Shown here: positions 46,139-52,508 of the stretch, piece by piece
How the letters are laid out: each line of letters opens with the position of its first letter
Numbering within the stretch: position 1 is the stretch's first letter
Assembly: GCA_029338675.1 (NCBI GenBank)
Contig: JAQYAV010000155.1
Span: 1-52,508, forward strand
DNA length: 52,508 nt
Source of the DNA: Lachnospiraceae bacterium
GTDB lineage: Bacteria > Bacillota > Clostridia > Lachnospirales > Lachnospiraceae
Reading direction: 5' to 3'
Position numbers and translations under genes: made by a program
The notes under the pieces: generated by a model
The model's input: the letters and a program-made list of their open reading frames with translations, nothing else
Databases searched by the model: none
What the model was told of the DNA's origin: nothing

Positions 46139-46771
46139 ATGAAAATAGTAATTATTGATGACGATGCATTGGTGGCAATATCTCTTAAAACAATTTTAGA
46201 AGCAGATTCCCAAGTGGAAGTCTTAGCAACTGGAAATAGCGGAAAAGAAGCAATTTCATTATATGAGCAGTATCAACCTGAAATAATGCTAATGGATATT
46301 AGAATGAATGAAATGTCAGGTCTTGAAGCTGGTGAGCAGATAATTAAAAATCATCCAGAAGCAAAAATTCTATACTTAACAACATTTCTTGACGATGAAT
46401 ACATTGTTAAGGCAATAAATCTAGGGGCAAAAGGATATATTTTAAAACAGGATTTTGAAGGAATTATACCAGCATTAAAAGCAGTATATGAGGGTCAAAG
46501 TGTGTTTGGACAAGATATTGTTTGTAAATTACCAGATTTAATTAATAAAAACAGTAAAGTTGATTTTGTAAAATATGAAATATCTGATAAAGAAGCTTCT
46601 ATTATGGCAGAGGTCGCTGCGGGGTTAAGTAATAAAGAAATTGCACAAAAGCTATTTCTTAGTGAAGGTACAGTACGTAACTATATAAGTACAATACTTG
46701 AAAAAACACAATTGAGAGATCGAACTCAGCTTGCAATATTTTATTTAATAGGTGAAGTATCAGGAATGTGA
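46139..46771 (+). CDS. NarL/FixJ family response regulator
   Basis: 210 residues. Receiver domain (1-120) with D53 in LMDIRM and a LuxR-type helix-turn-helix (about 145-205) with AAGLSNKEIAQKLFLSEGTVRNYISTIL. Cognate partner of the kinase 48 bases upstream and likely regulator of the ABC-2 exporter operon. AAGGAGA precedes the ATG. Confidence 0.93.
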   Translation: MKIVIIDDDALVAISLKTILEADSQVEVLATGNSGKEAISLYEQYQPEIMLMDIRMNEMSGLEAGEQIIKNHPEAKILYLTTFLDDEYIVKAINLGAKGYILKQDFEGIIPALKAVYEGQSVFGQDIVCKLPDLINKNSKVDFVKYEISDKEASIMAEVAAGLSNKEIAQKLFLSEGTVRNYISTILEKTQLRDRTQLAIFYLIGEVSGM

Positions 46772-46815
46772 AATTTGAAAAAATATATTTTTTTACATAA
46801 AAAAACAAAATGGAA

Positions 46816-46870
46816 TCGTATATATAATATACGAGCCAGAATTTACTAGTGACTGGTCGAAATATCGACC
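46816..46870 (+). promoter_or_regulatory. Palindromic elements upstream of the ECF sigma gene
   Basis: TCGTATAT-ATA-ATATACGA (46816-46834) and GGTCGA-AATA-TCGACC (46855-46870) are two perfect inverted repeats in the 124-base gap before the sigma gene. The first contains TATAAT. CGTATA resembles an ECF -10 motif, but no matching -35 is obvious. They could be operators or 5' UTR hairpins. Confidence 0.4.
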
Positions 46871-46895
46871 TCTTTATATACATAGGAGGTTATTT

Positions 46896-47477
46896 GTGAC
46901 AGATATAGAATTTCAACAGGCTATTATGGGAGTAGCAGCTGGCGATAAAAATTCGCTAAAACTAATCTACCAAGATTACGTAAGTATGATATACATAACA
47001 GCATACGATAAGCTTAAGAATAAAGAAAATGCGGAAGATATTACTTCTGAATTTTTTATAAAGTTAATTAGAGTGGCACCATCATTCAAACAAGGAAGTC
47101 CACATAAAGCATGGTTAATTACAATTGTAAGAAATATGTGCATTGATTTTTTAAGAAAAACAAATCGCGAGATAGCATATTCGGGTTACGAAGATGAAGA
47201 GGACGATAGAACAATAGAAGATAAGTTTGAAGAGCTGAATTTTGCTAATCGTGAGAGTAACCCAGTTGAAAATAAAATAGTATTAGCAGAAGATATGAAA
47301 AAAGCAATGACATATCTAAATGATGCTGAAAGAGAAATAATAAACATGAGACTGCTAGGTGAAATTAAATTTAAAGATATTGCAGCCCAACTTAATAAAT
47401 CTATTGGTACAGTTACATGGATATATAATCAAGGAATAAAAAAAATAAGGAGGTGTCTAAATAATTATGTCCAATAA
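46896..47477 (+). CDS. ECF-type RNA polymerase sigma factor
   Basis: 193 residues. Region 2 (about 20-90) has YITAYDKLKNKENAEDITSEFFIKL and AWLITIVRNMCIDFLRK; region 4 (about 130-190) has AEREIINMRLLGEIKFKDIAAQLNKSIGTVTWIYNQGIKKIRR. No region 3, as in ECF factors. GTG start at 46896 behind AGGAGG. The 3' end overlaps the next gene by 11 bases, the typical sigma/anti-sigma arrangement. The acidic linker (EDEEDDRTIEDKFEEL) is long. Confidence 0.92.
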   Translation: MTDIEFQQAIMGVAAGDKNSLKLIYQDYVSMIYITAYDKLKNKENAEDITSEFFIKLIRVAPSFKQGSPHKAWLITIVRNMCIDFLRKTNREIAYSGYEDEEDDRTIEDKFEELNFANRESNPVENKIVLAEDMKKAMTYLNDAEREIINMRLLGEIKFKDIAAQLNKSIGTVTWIYNQGIKKIRRCLNNYVQ

Positions 47478-48636
47478 AGAAGAAAAGATGAATGAAGAAA
47501 AAGAAATTCAATTGTTTGAAAATGAAATAAATGCATACATTAAAGCAATAGAAAAAGACACTCCTGATTTGTGGGACAAAATATCTGCTGGTTTTGATCA
47601 AGAGGTAAAGAATTTATCAAATGAGTCTAAAATAGAAAATAATCTTAACAAAGAAAATATAGATTCAAGTATTTCCACTGGTATAACTAATCAGACAGTA
47701 GCTGCCAATTCGTTAAGCAACACTAAAAGTACTACAGAAATGAGTAGTGCAGAATTTGTAAATGACCAAAGAATTAATTTTATTTCAAAGAAGAAAAAAA
47801 GGAATATAGGGCGTTTTTCATTACTTGCCGCGGCATTATTGGCAATAGTTATTGTAGTTCCTATTTTTTCTAGCATAAATAATCCAAAATCTGATAATAG
47901 TAGCAATCACATAGATGAAAAAATGTATTCAAATAGTATAGAATTGTCAAATAGCTTAGACGAATCAAAAACAGAAAATATTAATGACAAAATGGCAAAT
48001 GCTGAAGAAATTCAACAAATTGAAGATGTTGATTATTTTGATAATGATAATTCTACTGATAATAATTCTTTTGATGAAGATGGTAATGGGTATAATATTT
48101 ATAAAAAAAGATTTGAAGATTCAGAGGACAAGAATAAAAAAGATAATAAAACAGGAGCTTCTACAAGCAAAAATGACATAACAGAAAGCAAAACAACAGA
48201 AAGCAAGACAACAGAAAGCAAAACAACAGAAAGCAAGACTACAGAAAGCAAAACAACAGAAAGCAAGACTACAGAAAGTAACATAACAGAATCGTCAAAT
48301 AATAAAAGGGAAAATACAAGTAGTGAAGAAAAAGGATCTGCAAACAAAACAGAAACTAATAGTGACAAGTACGCTGATGTAGTATTTACTGTAGTATTTG
48401 AAAGTGAAAGTGCATTTTTGATACCATCTAAAATTAATAATATTCCTGAAAATATGCCACAGATTAAAGAAAATATACGATATGAATTAGTTGATTTCTT
48501 TGATTTTGAAGCAGCATATAACACAAAATATGAAGGTAGTAACTATACTGGAGAAGAAGTGTCTGGAAAAATAGAAATATTTGAGGAAGATGGTAACAAA
48601 AAATGTAGAGTAAAAGAATTTACAAAAAAAAAATAA
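47467..48636 (+). CDS. Putative membrane anti-sigma factor with TESKT repeats
   Basis: 389 residues. The cytoplasmic N-terminal part (1-112) contains TPDLWDKISAGFDQE, which resembles the sigma-binding start of anti-sigma factors. One membrane helix covers about 116-137 (FSLLAAALLAIVIVVPIF). Outside lie an Asn/Asp/Ser-rich spacer, seven five-residue TESKT-type repeats (239-273) and a small C-terminal domain (about 300-389) with YADVVFTVVFESESAF. The start overlaps the sigma gene and AAGGAGG lies inside it. The order fits a sigma regulator that senses the envelope, but I do not recognise the external domain. Confidence 0.72.
   Translation: MSNKEEKMNEEKEIQLFENEINAYIKAIEKDTPDLWDKISAGFDQEVKNLSNESKIENNLNKENIDSSISTGITNQTVAANSLSNTKSTTEMSSAEFVNDQRINFISKKKKRNIGRFSLLAAALLAIVIVVPIFSSINNPKSDNSSNHIDEKMYSNSIELSNSLDESKTENINDKMANAEEIQQIEDVDYFDNDNSTDNNSFDEDGNGYNIYKKRFEDSEDKNKKDNKTGASTSKNDITESKTTESKTTESKTTESKTTESKTTESKTTESNITESSNNKRENTSSEEKGSANKTETNSDKYADVVFTVVFESESAFLIPSKINNIPENMPQIKENIRYELVDFFDFEAAYNTKYEGSNYTGEEVSGKIEIFEEDGNKKCRVKEFTKKK
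48181..48285 (+). repeat. Seven 15-bp in-frame tandem repeats
   Basis: Seven units of ACAGAAAGCAARACW, the last diverged. The first six alternate AAA and AAG in the lysine codon, giving a 30-bp higher-order unit repeated three times. This suggests growth by copying pairs of units. Length probably varies between strains. Confidence 0.9.
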
Positions 48637-48646
48637 AGAACAATTA

Positions 48647-48690
48647 AGTAGTAAAATATTAGTGATTTAATTTTCTAGTATTTTACTACT
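48647..48690 (+). terminator. Hairpin terminator after the anti-sigma gene
   Basis: AGTAGTAAAATA (48647-48658) pairs perfectly with TATTTTACTACT (48679-48690). The T tract after it is short, so termination may be partial. Confidence 0.55.
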
Positions 48691-48718
48691 TTACTATGTG
48701 AAAGTAATTTGCTATACT
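48690..48718 (+). promoter_or_regulatory. Promoter of the GH13-like and YerC-like operon
   Basis: TTTACT (48690-48695) and TATACT (48713-48718) are spaced 17 bases. The -35 box abuts the preceding terminator stem. Confidence 0.6.
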
Positions 48719-48755
48719 TTAGGTAAATTTATGCTTAAAAATCGGAGGGGAAGAA

Positions 48756-50201
48756 ATGTCTATTAATGGAACAATAATACAATTTTTTCATGATAATGAT
48801 GATTGTGAAGAGAGTTTATGGGCATCACTAAAAAAAGAAACAACAAAACTTTCTCGCTTAGGTTTTACTGCGGCGTGGCTTCCACCAGCATTTAAGGGAG
48901 CACTAGGAGCAAAGGATGATGGTTATACTCCATATGATTTGTACGATTTAGGCGAGTATAATCAAAAGGGTACCATTTCTACAAAGTATGGTAATAAGGA
49001 AGAGTATATTGATGCAATAAAATCATTGCATCAGAAAAAAATAAACGTATACACAGAAATAGTAATTGATAAAAAACATGGGGCAGACGAAATTGAGTAT
49101 GTAGATTCAGAAGATTTTATGAAACAGGATAACTGTCAAATGGTAGGCAAGAACAAAAAAATTGTTGGTCTATCAAAATTTACATTTCCTGGTAGAAATC
49201 ATGAAGAGTCAAATTATGAATATAGCTGGAAGGATTTTTCATATATTGAATGGAACAAAGAAAAAGCAATTCATGATTTGAATAAAAACATTTCAGTAGA
49301 ACAGCTAAAAGAGTTAGACAATGGGGATTTTATTATTGGCAATAAAATAAACTACAATAACTCCAACACAAAAAAAGAATTAATTAAATGGGGACAATGG
49401 TATCAGAAAAATACAAAGCTAGATGGATTTGTTTTCGATGCTAATTATGATTTATTAAATGTATATAAAGATTTATTCGAAAACGTTCGCCATAAAATGA
49501 AAACAGACTTATTTGGTCTTACTAAAATGTGGCAATGGAATGTTGATGAGATAAAAAAATATATCGACTGTTTTGGTGGAAAAGTCAGTGCTATAGATGT
49601 TCCATTACATTACAATTTATATAATTGTTCAAAGGGACATGGTGACTATGATTTGAGAAAAATTTTTGATGGAACACTTGTAAGTGAAAGACCATATAAT
49701 GCCATTACATTTGTTGATAATAGTGACACTTTAACAGGTGGAATATTTGAGTCAACAGTAGAAGATTGGTTCAAGAAAATAGCATATTCATTGATTTTGC
49801 TTAGAAAGGATGGATATCCTGTTGTTTCATATCCGGACTATGTTGGAGAATGTGATGTTAAAAACTTCAAAAAGGATTTAGATAAAATTCTTAAATTACG
49901 TGTCGAAAAAGCTTACGGTGAGCAACATGATTATTTTGATAATCCAAATTGCATTGGTTGGACAAGAGAAGGAGTAGCTGATATAAAAGATTCTGGTATG
50001 GCAGTTGTGATTTCCGATGGAATAGGAGGAACAAAACGAATGTACATTGGAAAGCAGTTTGCAGGTGCTCATTTTTCTGATGCATTAGGAAATGCAAAAT
50101 ACAACATAAAAATAGATGATAATGGATATGGCGATTTCTATGTTAATCGTGGAGCAGTTGCTGTTTGGATTAGAAAGGAAAATAAGAAACAGGTGATTTA
50201 A
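48756..50201 (+). CDS. GH13 alpha-amylase homologue with lost catalytic residues
   Basis: 481 residues, the full length and order of a cytoplasmic GH13 subfamily-5 amylase, including GFTAAWLPPAFKG, DVPLHYNLYN, the DYDLRKIFDGTLVS block and the C-terminal GGTKRMYIGKQFAG domain. Against Bacillus liquefying amylase the four conserved regions are changed. Region I DVVINH is EIVIDK (E101, D105, K106). Region II GFRLDA is GFVFDA (V226; D228 kept). The region III acid in AEYW is TKMW (K257). Region IV DNHD is DNSD (S323). Loss of the general acid, the invariant Arg and the His should abolish hydrolysis, so this may be a glucan-binding or regulatory protein. Coupled to the YerC-like gene. GGAGGGGAAG precedes the ATG. 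Confidence 0.88.
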   Translation: MSINGTIIQFFHDNDDCEESLWASLKKETTKLSRLGFTAAWLPPAFKGALGAKDDGYTPYDLYDLGEYNQKGTISTKYGNKEEYIDAIKSLHQKKINVYTEIVIDKKHGADEIEYVDSEDFMKQDNCQMVGKNKKIVGLSKFTFPGRNHEESNYEYSWKDFSYIEWNKEKAIHDLNKNISVEQLKELDNGDFIIGNKINYNNSNTKKELIKWGQWYQKNTKLDGFVFDANYDLLNVYKDLFENVRHKMKTDLFGLTKMWQWNVDEIKKYIDCFGGKVSAIDVPLHYNLYNCSKGHGDYDLRKIFDGTLVSERPYNAITFVDNSDTLTGGIFESTVEDWFKKIAYSLILLRKDGYPVVSYPDYVGECDVKNFKKDLDKILKLRVEKAYGEQHDYFDNPNCIGWTREGVADIKDSGMAVVISDGIGGTKRMYIGKQFAGAHFSDALGNAKYNIKIDDNGYGDFYVNRGAVAVWIRKENKKQVI

Positions 50202-50497
50202 TGGGAAAGACAATAAGAACAGATGCTGTAAAAGAATTTTTTGAGGCAGTTTTGTCTCTTGAAAATGTAGATGAATGTTTTGACTTTTTTGAAGATGTAT
50301 GCACAGTAAATGAAGTGCTATCAATTGCACAGAGATTTTCAGTTGCAAAAATGTTAAAGGAAAATCATACATATTTAGAAGTTGCAAAAGAAACTGGCGC
50401 TTCTACTGCAACGATAAGTAGAGTTAATCGTTCATTGAATTATGGAAATGATGGTTATGAAATGGTGTTAGCTAGACTTAAGGAAAAACAGAAATAG
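50201..50497 (+). CDS. YerC/YecD-type TrpR-like regulator
   Basis: 98 residues. The protein has a TrpR-superfamily helix-turn-helix: VCTVNEVLSIAQRFSVAKML, then YLEVAKETGASTATISRVNRSLNYGNDGYEMVL. This matches the YerC/YecD family of unknown target. The ATG shares a base with the stop of the amylase-like gene, so translation is coupled. There is no link to the trp operon in the sequence beyond the shared fold. Confidence 0.9.
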   Translation: MGKTIRTDAVKEFFEAVLSLENVDECFDFFEDVCTVNEVLSIAQRFSVAKMLKENHTYLEVAKETGASTATISRVNRSLNYGNDGYEMVLARLKEKQK

Positions 50498-50742
50498 TAG
50501 ATAAATAGAGAAATCCTTCTGCAAGTAACTTTCTCGAACGTGGAATCTAGAAAAATTAGAATATACAATATAACAAAGAAAGGTGTGAAGATAGTAGAAG
50601 CAAAAATTGCAACCCTAAAATACAACCCCAATACCATATAGCGTTGAGCTGAAATTGTAAGTGAAAATGGTGGTTGGGTATTGAAAAAATATTTAAGTAG
50701 AATATTAATTAAATCTATATAAAATAATTAACAGAAATATAA
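50498..50742 (+). other. Gene-free region after the YerC-like gene
   Basis: No credible reading frame with a ribosome site is seen. CAATACC near 50629 can pair with GGTATTG near 50679, so a structured 3' UTR or small RNA is conceivable. Nothing else stands out. Confidence 0.3.
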
Positions 50743-50823
50743 AAATAGCTATGGATACTACATTCAAATCATTTATGTAAAAATATTTACAGTGATATGA
50801 ACAAACATTCCATAGCTATTTTT
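50743..50823. terminator. Bidirectional terminator between convergent genes
   Basis: AAAAATAGCTATGGA (50743-50757) and TCCATAGCTATTTTT (50809-50823) are perfect 15-bp inverted repeats around a 51-base loop, with T runs in both directions. It separates the YerC-like gene from the convergent gene at 50845. Confidence 0.75.
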
Positions 50824-50844
50824 CTTGCTATAACACTTGGTATG

Positions 50845-52092
50845 TTAATGTTTTGCGAAGTCAATTTGCATAATGCTGTTGGAAGCTCCGTCTTCAGTTA
50901 GATAAAAACCAGAGCTTTGTATTCTAGCAAGTGATGAATTCGCATTATCTTTAATATCATAATTTGTAACGCAATTTTTTAAGAAAATTGCTCCAACATT
51001 CGCTTCTTTAAGAGTAAGCAAAATATCATCGCCTGAGTCATTCTTTTTCCATACTTTTAAGTTATCATAAATTATGTCATTTTCATCAATCCATCCATTT
51101 TGATCAATATCATAATTACTCAAATCTTGAAAGCCGTTCCCCGATGCAGTACCAAATAATTCAGAACCATCATTAATTACTCCATCATTATTCTTGTCAT
51201 AAACAAGAAAAGCACTGCCTTTTTTTAGTAAAGGGATAGTATCTAAATGACCATCTGAATCAATGTCAAATGACCAAAACTGATCACTAACTCCTGTTGG
51301 ATTAGAATCAAGATTAATTACAAGTGGATCGGTGAATAGAACTTCAATTGACTCATATTCTTCAATAGAAGAGTACGCAAAAGAATTAGACATATCCAAA
51401 GAAATACTAAAGTCAATTGATTTTCCGTCTTTTGTAATAACAGTACCTGTAGAATCAAATATTAAAGAATGTTTTTCATCGTATGAAAATTCAACATAAT
51501 TATGTCTTTTCCAAACATTTATATTATTATTTGTAAATGATGAGTTGGTAGATTGCAATGAAAGAAAATGATTATTCTTTGTATTTGATGTTCTACTTAA
51601 AAAAGATATCTGATCATGAATAAACAAAATATATTTTCGAAGTTCATTTACAAAATATTGCTGTGTGGATAAATTATTTGAATTACTTTGCAATATAGAT
51701 AAATTCTTATTAATCCTATTATTTGAATAATTTATGTAAGTTACAGGTAAATTAATTTGGCTTTTTTGCGACAACGGTAAAAAGTTAATAATTTTTTCGT
51801 TAGAATTGTTTGGTATAGTATTATTTTCGATTTTGGGATTACTATTGTTAAAATAGTATTTCTTGTTATCGGAAATTGAACTAGTAACACTATTAATTTT
51901 TTTTGATGTTGATTTGATACCAATATCAGAATTAAAATTTTTAATTCTGTTCAATTGTTCTTTGTTCGTATAAGTTGATTTGATACCAATATCTGAATTA
52001 AAATTTTTAGTTTGCGAAATAACATTATTTCCATATGAAATGGACGATGTGCTCTTAGAACACATATTAACTGAACTTGTACATATCCTCAT
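50845..52092 (-). CDS. Repeat-containing protein with calcium-binding-like C terminus
   Basis: 415 residues, no signal peptide or membrane helix visible. Residues 1-200 are Asn/Ser-rich and include two copies of KNFNSDIGIKST (about 29-40 and 52-63). The C-terminal half (about 235-415) has acidic loops: DIDSDGHLD, DKNNDGVINDGSELFG and DIDQNGWIDENDI. The DxNxDGxIxDxxELFG form occurs in calcium-binding, RTX- or EF-hand-like modules of large surface proteins. ATG at 52092 follows AGGAGG. Function unknown; a surface or secreted protein exported by a non-Sec route is possible. Confidence 0.75.
   Translation of the reverse strand: MRICTSSVNMCSKSTSSISYGNNVISQTKNFNSDIGIKSTYTNKEQLNRIKNFNSDIGIKSTSKKINSVTSSISDNKKYYFNNSNPKIENNTIPNNSNEKIINFLPLSQKSQINLPVTYINYSNNRINKNLSILQSNSNNLSTQQYFVNELRKYILFIHDQISFLSRTSNTKNNHFLSLQSTNSSFTNNNINVWKRHNYVEFSYDEKHSLIFDSTGTVITKDGKSIDFSISLDMSNSFAYSSIEEYESIEVLFTDPLVINLDSNPTGVSDQFWSFDIDSDGHLDTIPLLKKGSAFLVYDKNNDGVINDGSELFGTASGNGFQDLSNYDIDQNGWIDENDIIYDNLKVWKKNDSGDDILLTLKEANVGAIFLKNCVTNYDIKDNANSSLARIQSSGFYLTEDGASNSIMQIDFAKH
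51909..52008 (-). repeat. Direct DNA repeat inside the Asn/Ser-rich protein gene
   Basis: A segment of about 35 bases starting GTTGATTTGATACCAATATC occurs at 51909 and again at 51974, 65 bases apart, with a single A/T change in the first 34 positions. The spacing is not a multiple of three on its own; the encoded repeats lie 23 codons apart (69 bases) because the matching windows differ in offset or include local indels, so register should be checked. Confidence 0.55.
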
Positions 52093-52243
52093 AATAAACC
52101 TCCTAATGATTAATAATTTGGAATGTACAACACATAAAGGCTTTTTTCATTACACAGTATATATCGGAATAGTTAATGGTAATTATAAGTATTTTATCTA
52201 AAAAAAATATAAATATTTATCTGAACAAAAAATAAAAAAGGTA
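52093..52243. other. Gene-free AT-rich stretch before the final promoters
   Basis: No gene with a ribosome site is seen. The stretch holds the AGGAGG site of the minus-strand gene at its left end and then AT-rich sequence leading to the first of two promoters. Confidence 0.3.
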
Positions 52244-52272
52244 TTGACTTATAAAAAACATAGTGGTATATT
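52244..52272 (+). promoter_or_regulatory. Strong promoter P1 at the window end
   Basis: TTGACT (52244-52249) and TATATT (52267-52272) are spaced exactly 17 bases. A short CTGT/ACAG hairpin follows near the expected transcript start. Confidence 0.7.
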
Positions 52273-52337
52273 AAACAAGCTGTCGCGAAAAACAGAGATT
52301 GATTAAGAAACGGCAGTAAAAATAAATAAAAAAGTTG

Positions 52338-52366
52338 TTGACAAACAAACAGCTTTTTGATATTAT
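52338..52366 (+). promoter_or_regulatory. Strong promoter P2 at the window end
   Basis: Consensus TTGACA (52338-52343) and TATTAT (52361-52366) are spaced 17 bases. GTTGTC-GCTAAT-GACAAC (52373-52390) forms a hairpin at the expected transcript start. Two such promoters in tandem suggest a highly expressed transcript. Confidence 0.72.
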
Positions 52367-52390
52367 AAATGAGTTGTCGCTAATGACAAC

Positions 52391-52508
52391 GAATAATGAA
52401 CTTTGACATATTAATAACATGACAACCCTGAAAATTCTTTAAGAGATTTTCAAGGATTTAGAAAAATCCTATTCCAAGAATGGAAACACAAAACAGTAGA
52501 TAGGATCT
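52391..52508 (+). other. Probable leader of a stable-RNA operon beyond the window
   Basis: After P2 there is no ORF but a chain of small hairpins: GAAAAT/ATTTTC around TCTTTAAGAG, GGATTT-AGAA-AAATCC (52455-52470) and TTCCA-AGAA-TGGAA. CTTTAAGAG loosely recalls a boxA antitermination signal. This is what an rRNA or tRNA operon leader looks like, but no mature RNA sequence is reached before the window ends. Confidence 0.4.

Noticed and set aside
48181-48285. CRISPR-like array
   Set aside because: Units are 15 bp, contiguous and in frame, with no spacers; it is a coding repeat.
48099-48524. Minus-strand 141-codon frame rich in LLSVV repeats
   Set aside because: It is only the antisense reading of the TESKT repeat region and has no ribosome site.
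50201-50497. YerC-like gene as the repressor of the trp operon
   Set aside because: It shares the TrpR fold, but the trp operon has its own T-box control, and YerC proteins lack a known tryptophan-binding role.

Overview
The window is low-GC Gram-positive DNA (by eye about one third G+C). It has AGGAGG-type ribosome sites with ATG, GTG and TTG starts, a T-box leader, a cobalamin riboswitch and Sec/lipobox lipoproteins. Gene content fits an anaerobic member of the Clostridia, most likely Lachnospiraceae: the oxygen-independent (cbi) cobalamin pathway, DUF4317, an amidophosphoribosyltransferase paralogue beginning MGGFFG, and plant-polysaccharide enzymes. Species cannot be told from the sequence alone. 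I saw no tRNA or rRNA gene, insertion sequence, prophage or CRISPR array.

Region 1 (1-14725) is a long plus-strand corrinoid locus. A promoter and AdoCbl riboswitch precede a lipid-anchored CbiK-type chelatase, a two-domain lipoprotein, and a BtuF/BtuC/BtuD-type importer. These are followed by cbiC, cbiF, cbiG, cbiH, a cbiJ-cbiE-cbiT fusion and cbiA. A DUF4317 protein, a cysteine-rich mini-protein and azlCD end the run. Region 2 (14711-20203) holds minus-strand asparaginase, CNNM/CBS membrane protein, DUF378 protein and Sfp-type transferase genes around a plus-strand PurF-like gene that lacks the glutaminase cysteine. Region 3 (20204-23900) is a glycan unit: LacI regulator, GH43 enzyme, esterase and a 21-residue hydrophobic ORF.

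Region 4 (23901-28805) is a Trp T-box operon, trpD-C-F-B-A, without trpE or trpG. Region 5 (28920-32548) returns to cobalamin: cobQ, cbiB and cobD, which complete the lower ligand arm. cbiD, cbiL and the cobU/cobS/cobT steps are not in the window. Region 6 (32527-41500) contains an intracellular-type GH5, prfC, a dual-receiver protein next to a hybrid histidine kinase with HPt, a DegV protein and a lipoprotein.

Region 7 (41501-48690) is an ABC-2 exporter with its own NarL/DesK-type two-component system, then an ECF sigma factor with a membrane anti-sigma-like partner carrying TESKT repeats. Region 8 (48690-52508) has a GH13 alpha-amylase homologue in which most catalytic-site residues are replaced. 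It is translationally coupled to a YerC/TrpR-like regulator. A convergent repeat-containing protein with EF-hand-like calcium loops follows. The last 250 bases carry two strong tandem promoters and small hairpins, as expected ahead of a stable-RNA operon lying outside the window.

The most unusual items are the apparent GH13 pseudoenzyme coupled to a DNA-binding protein, the PurF paralogue without its nucleophile, the externally anchored cobaltochelatase beside a corrinoid/metal importer, and two tandem direct-repeat arrays placed just upstream of -35 boxes.
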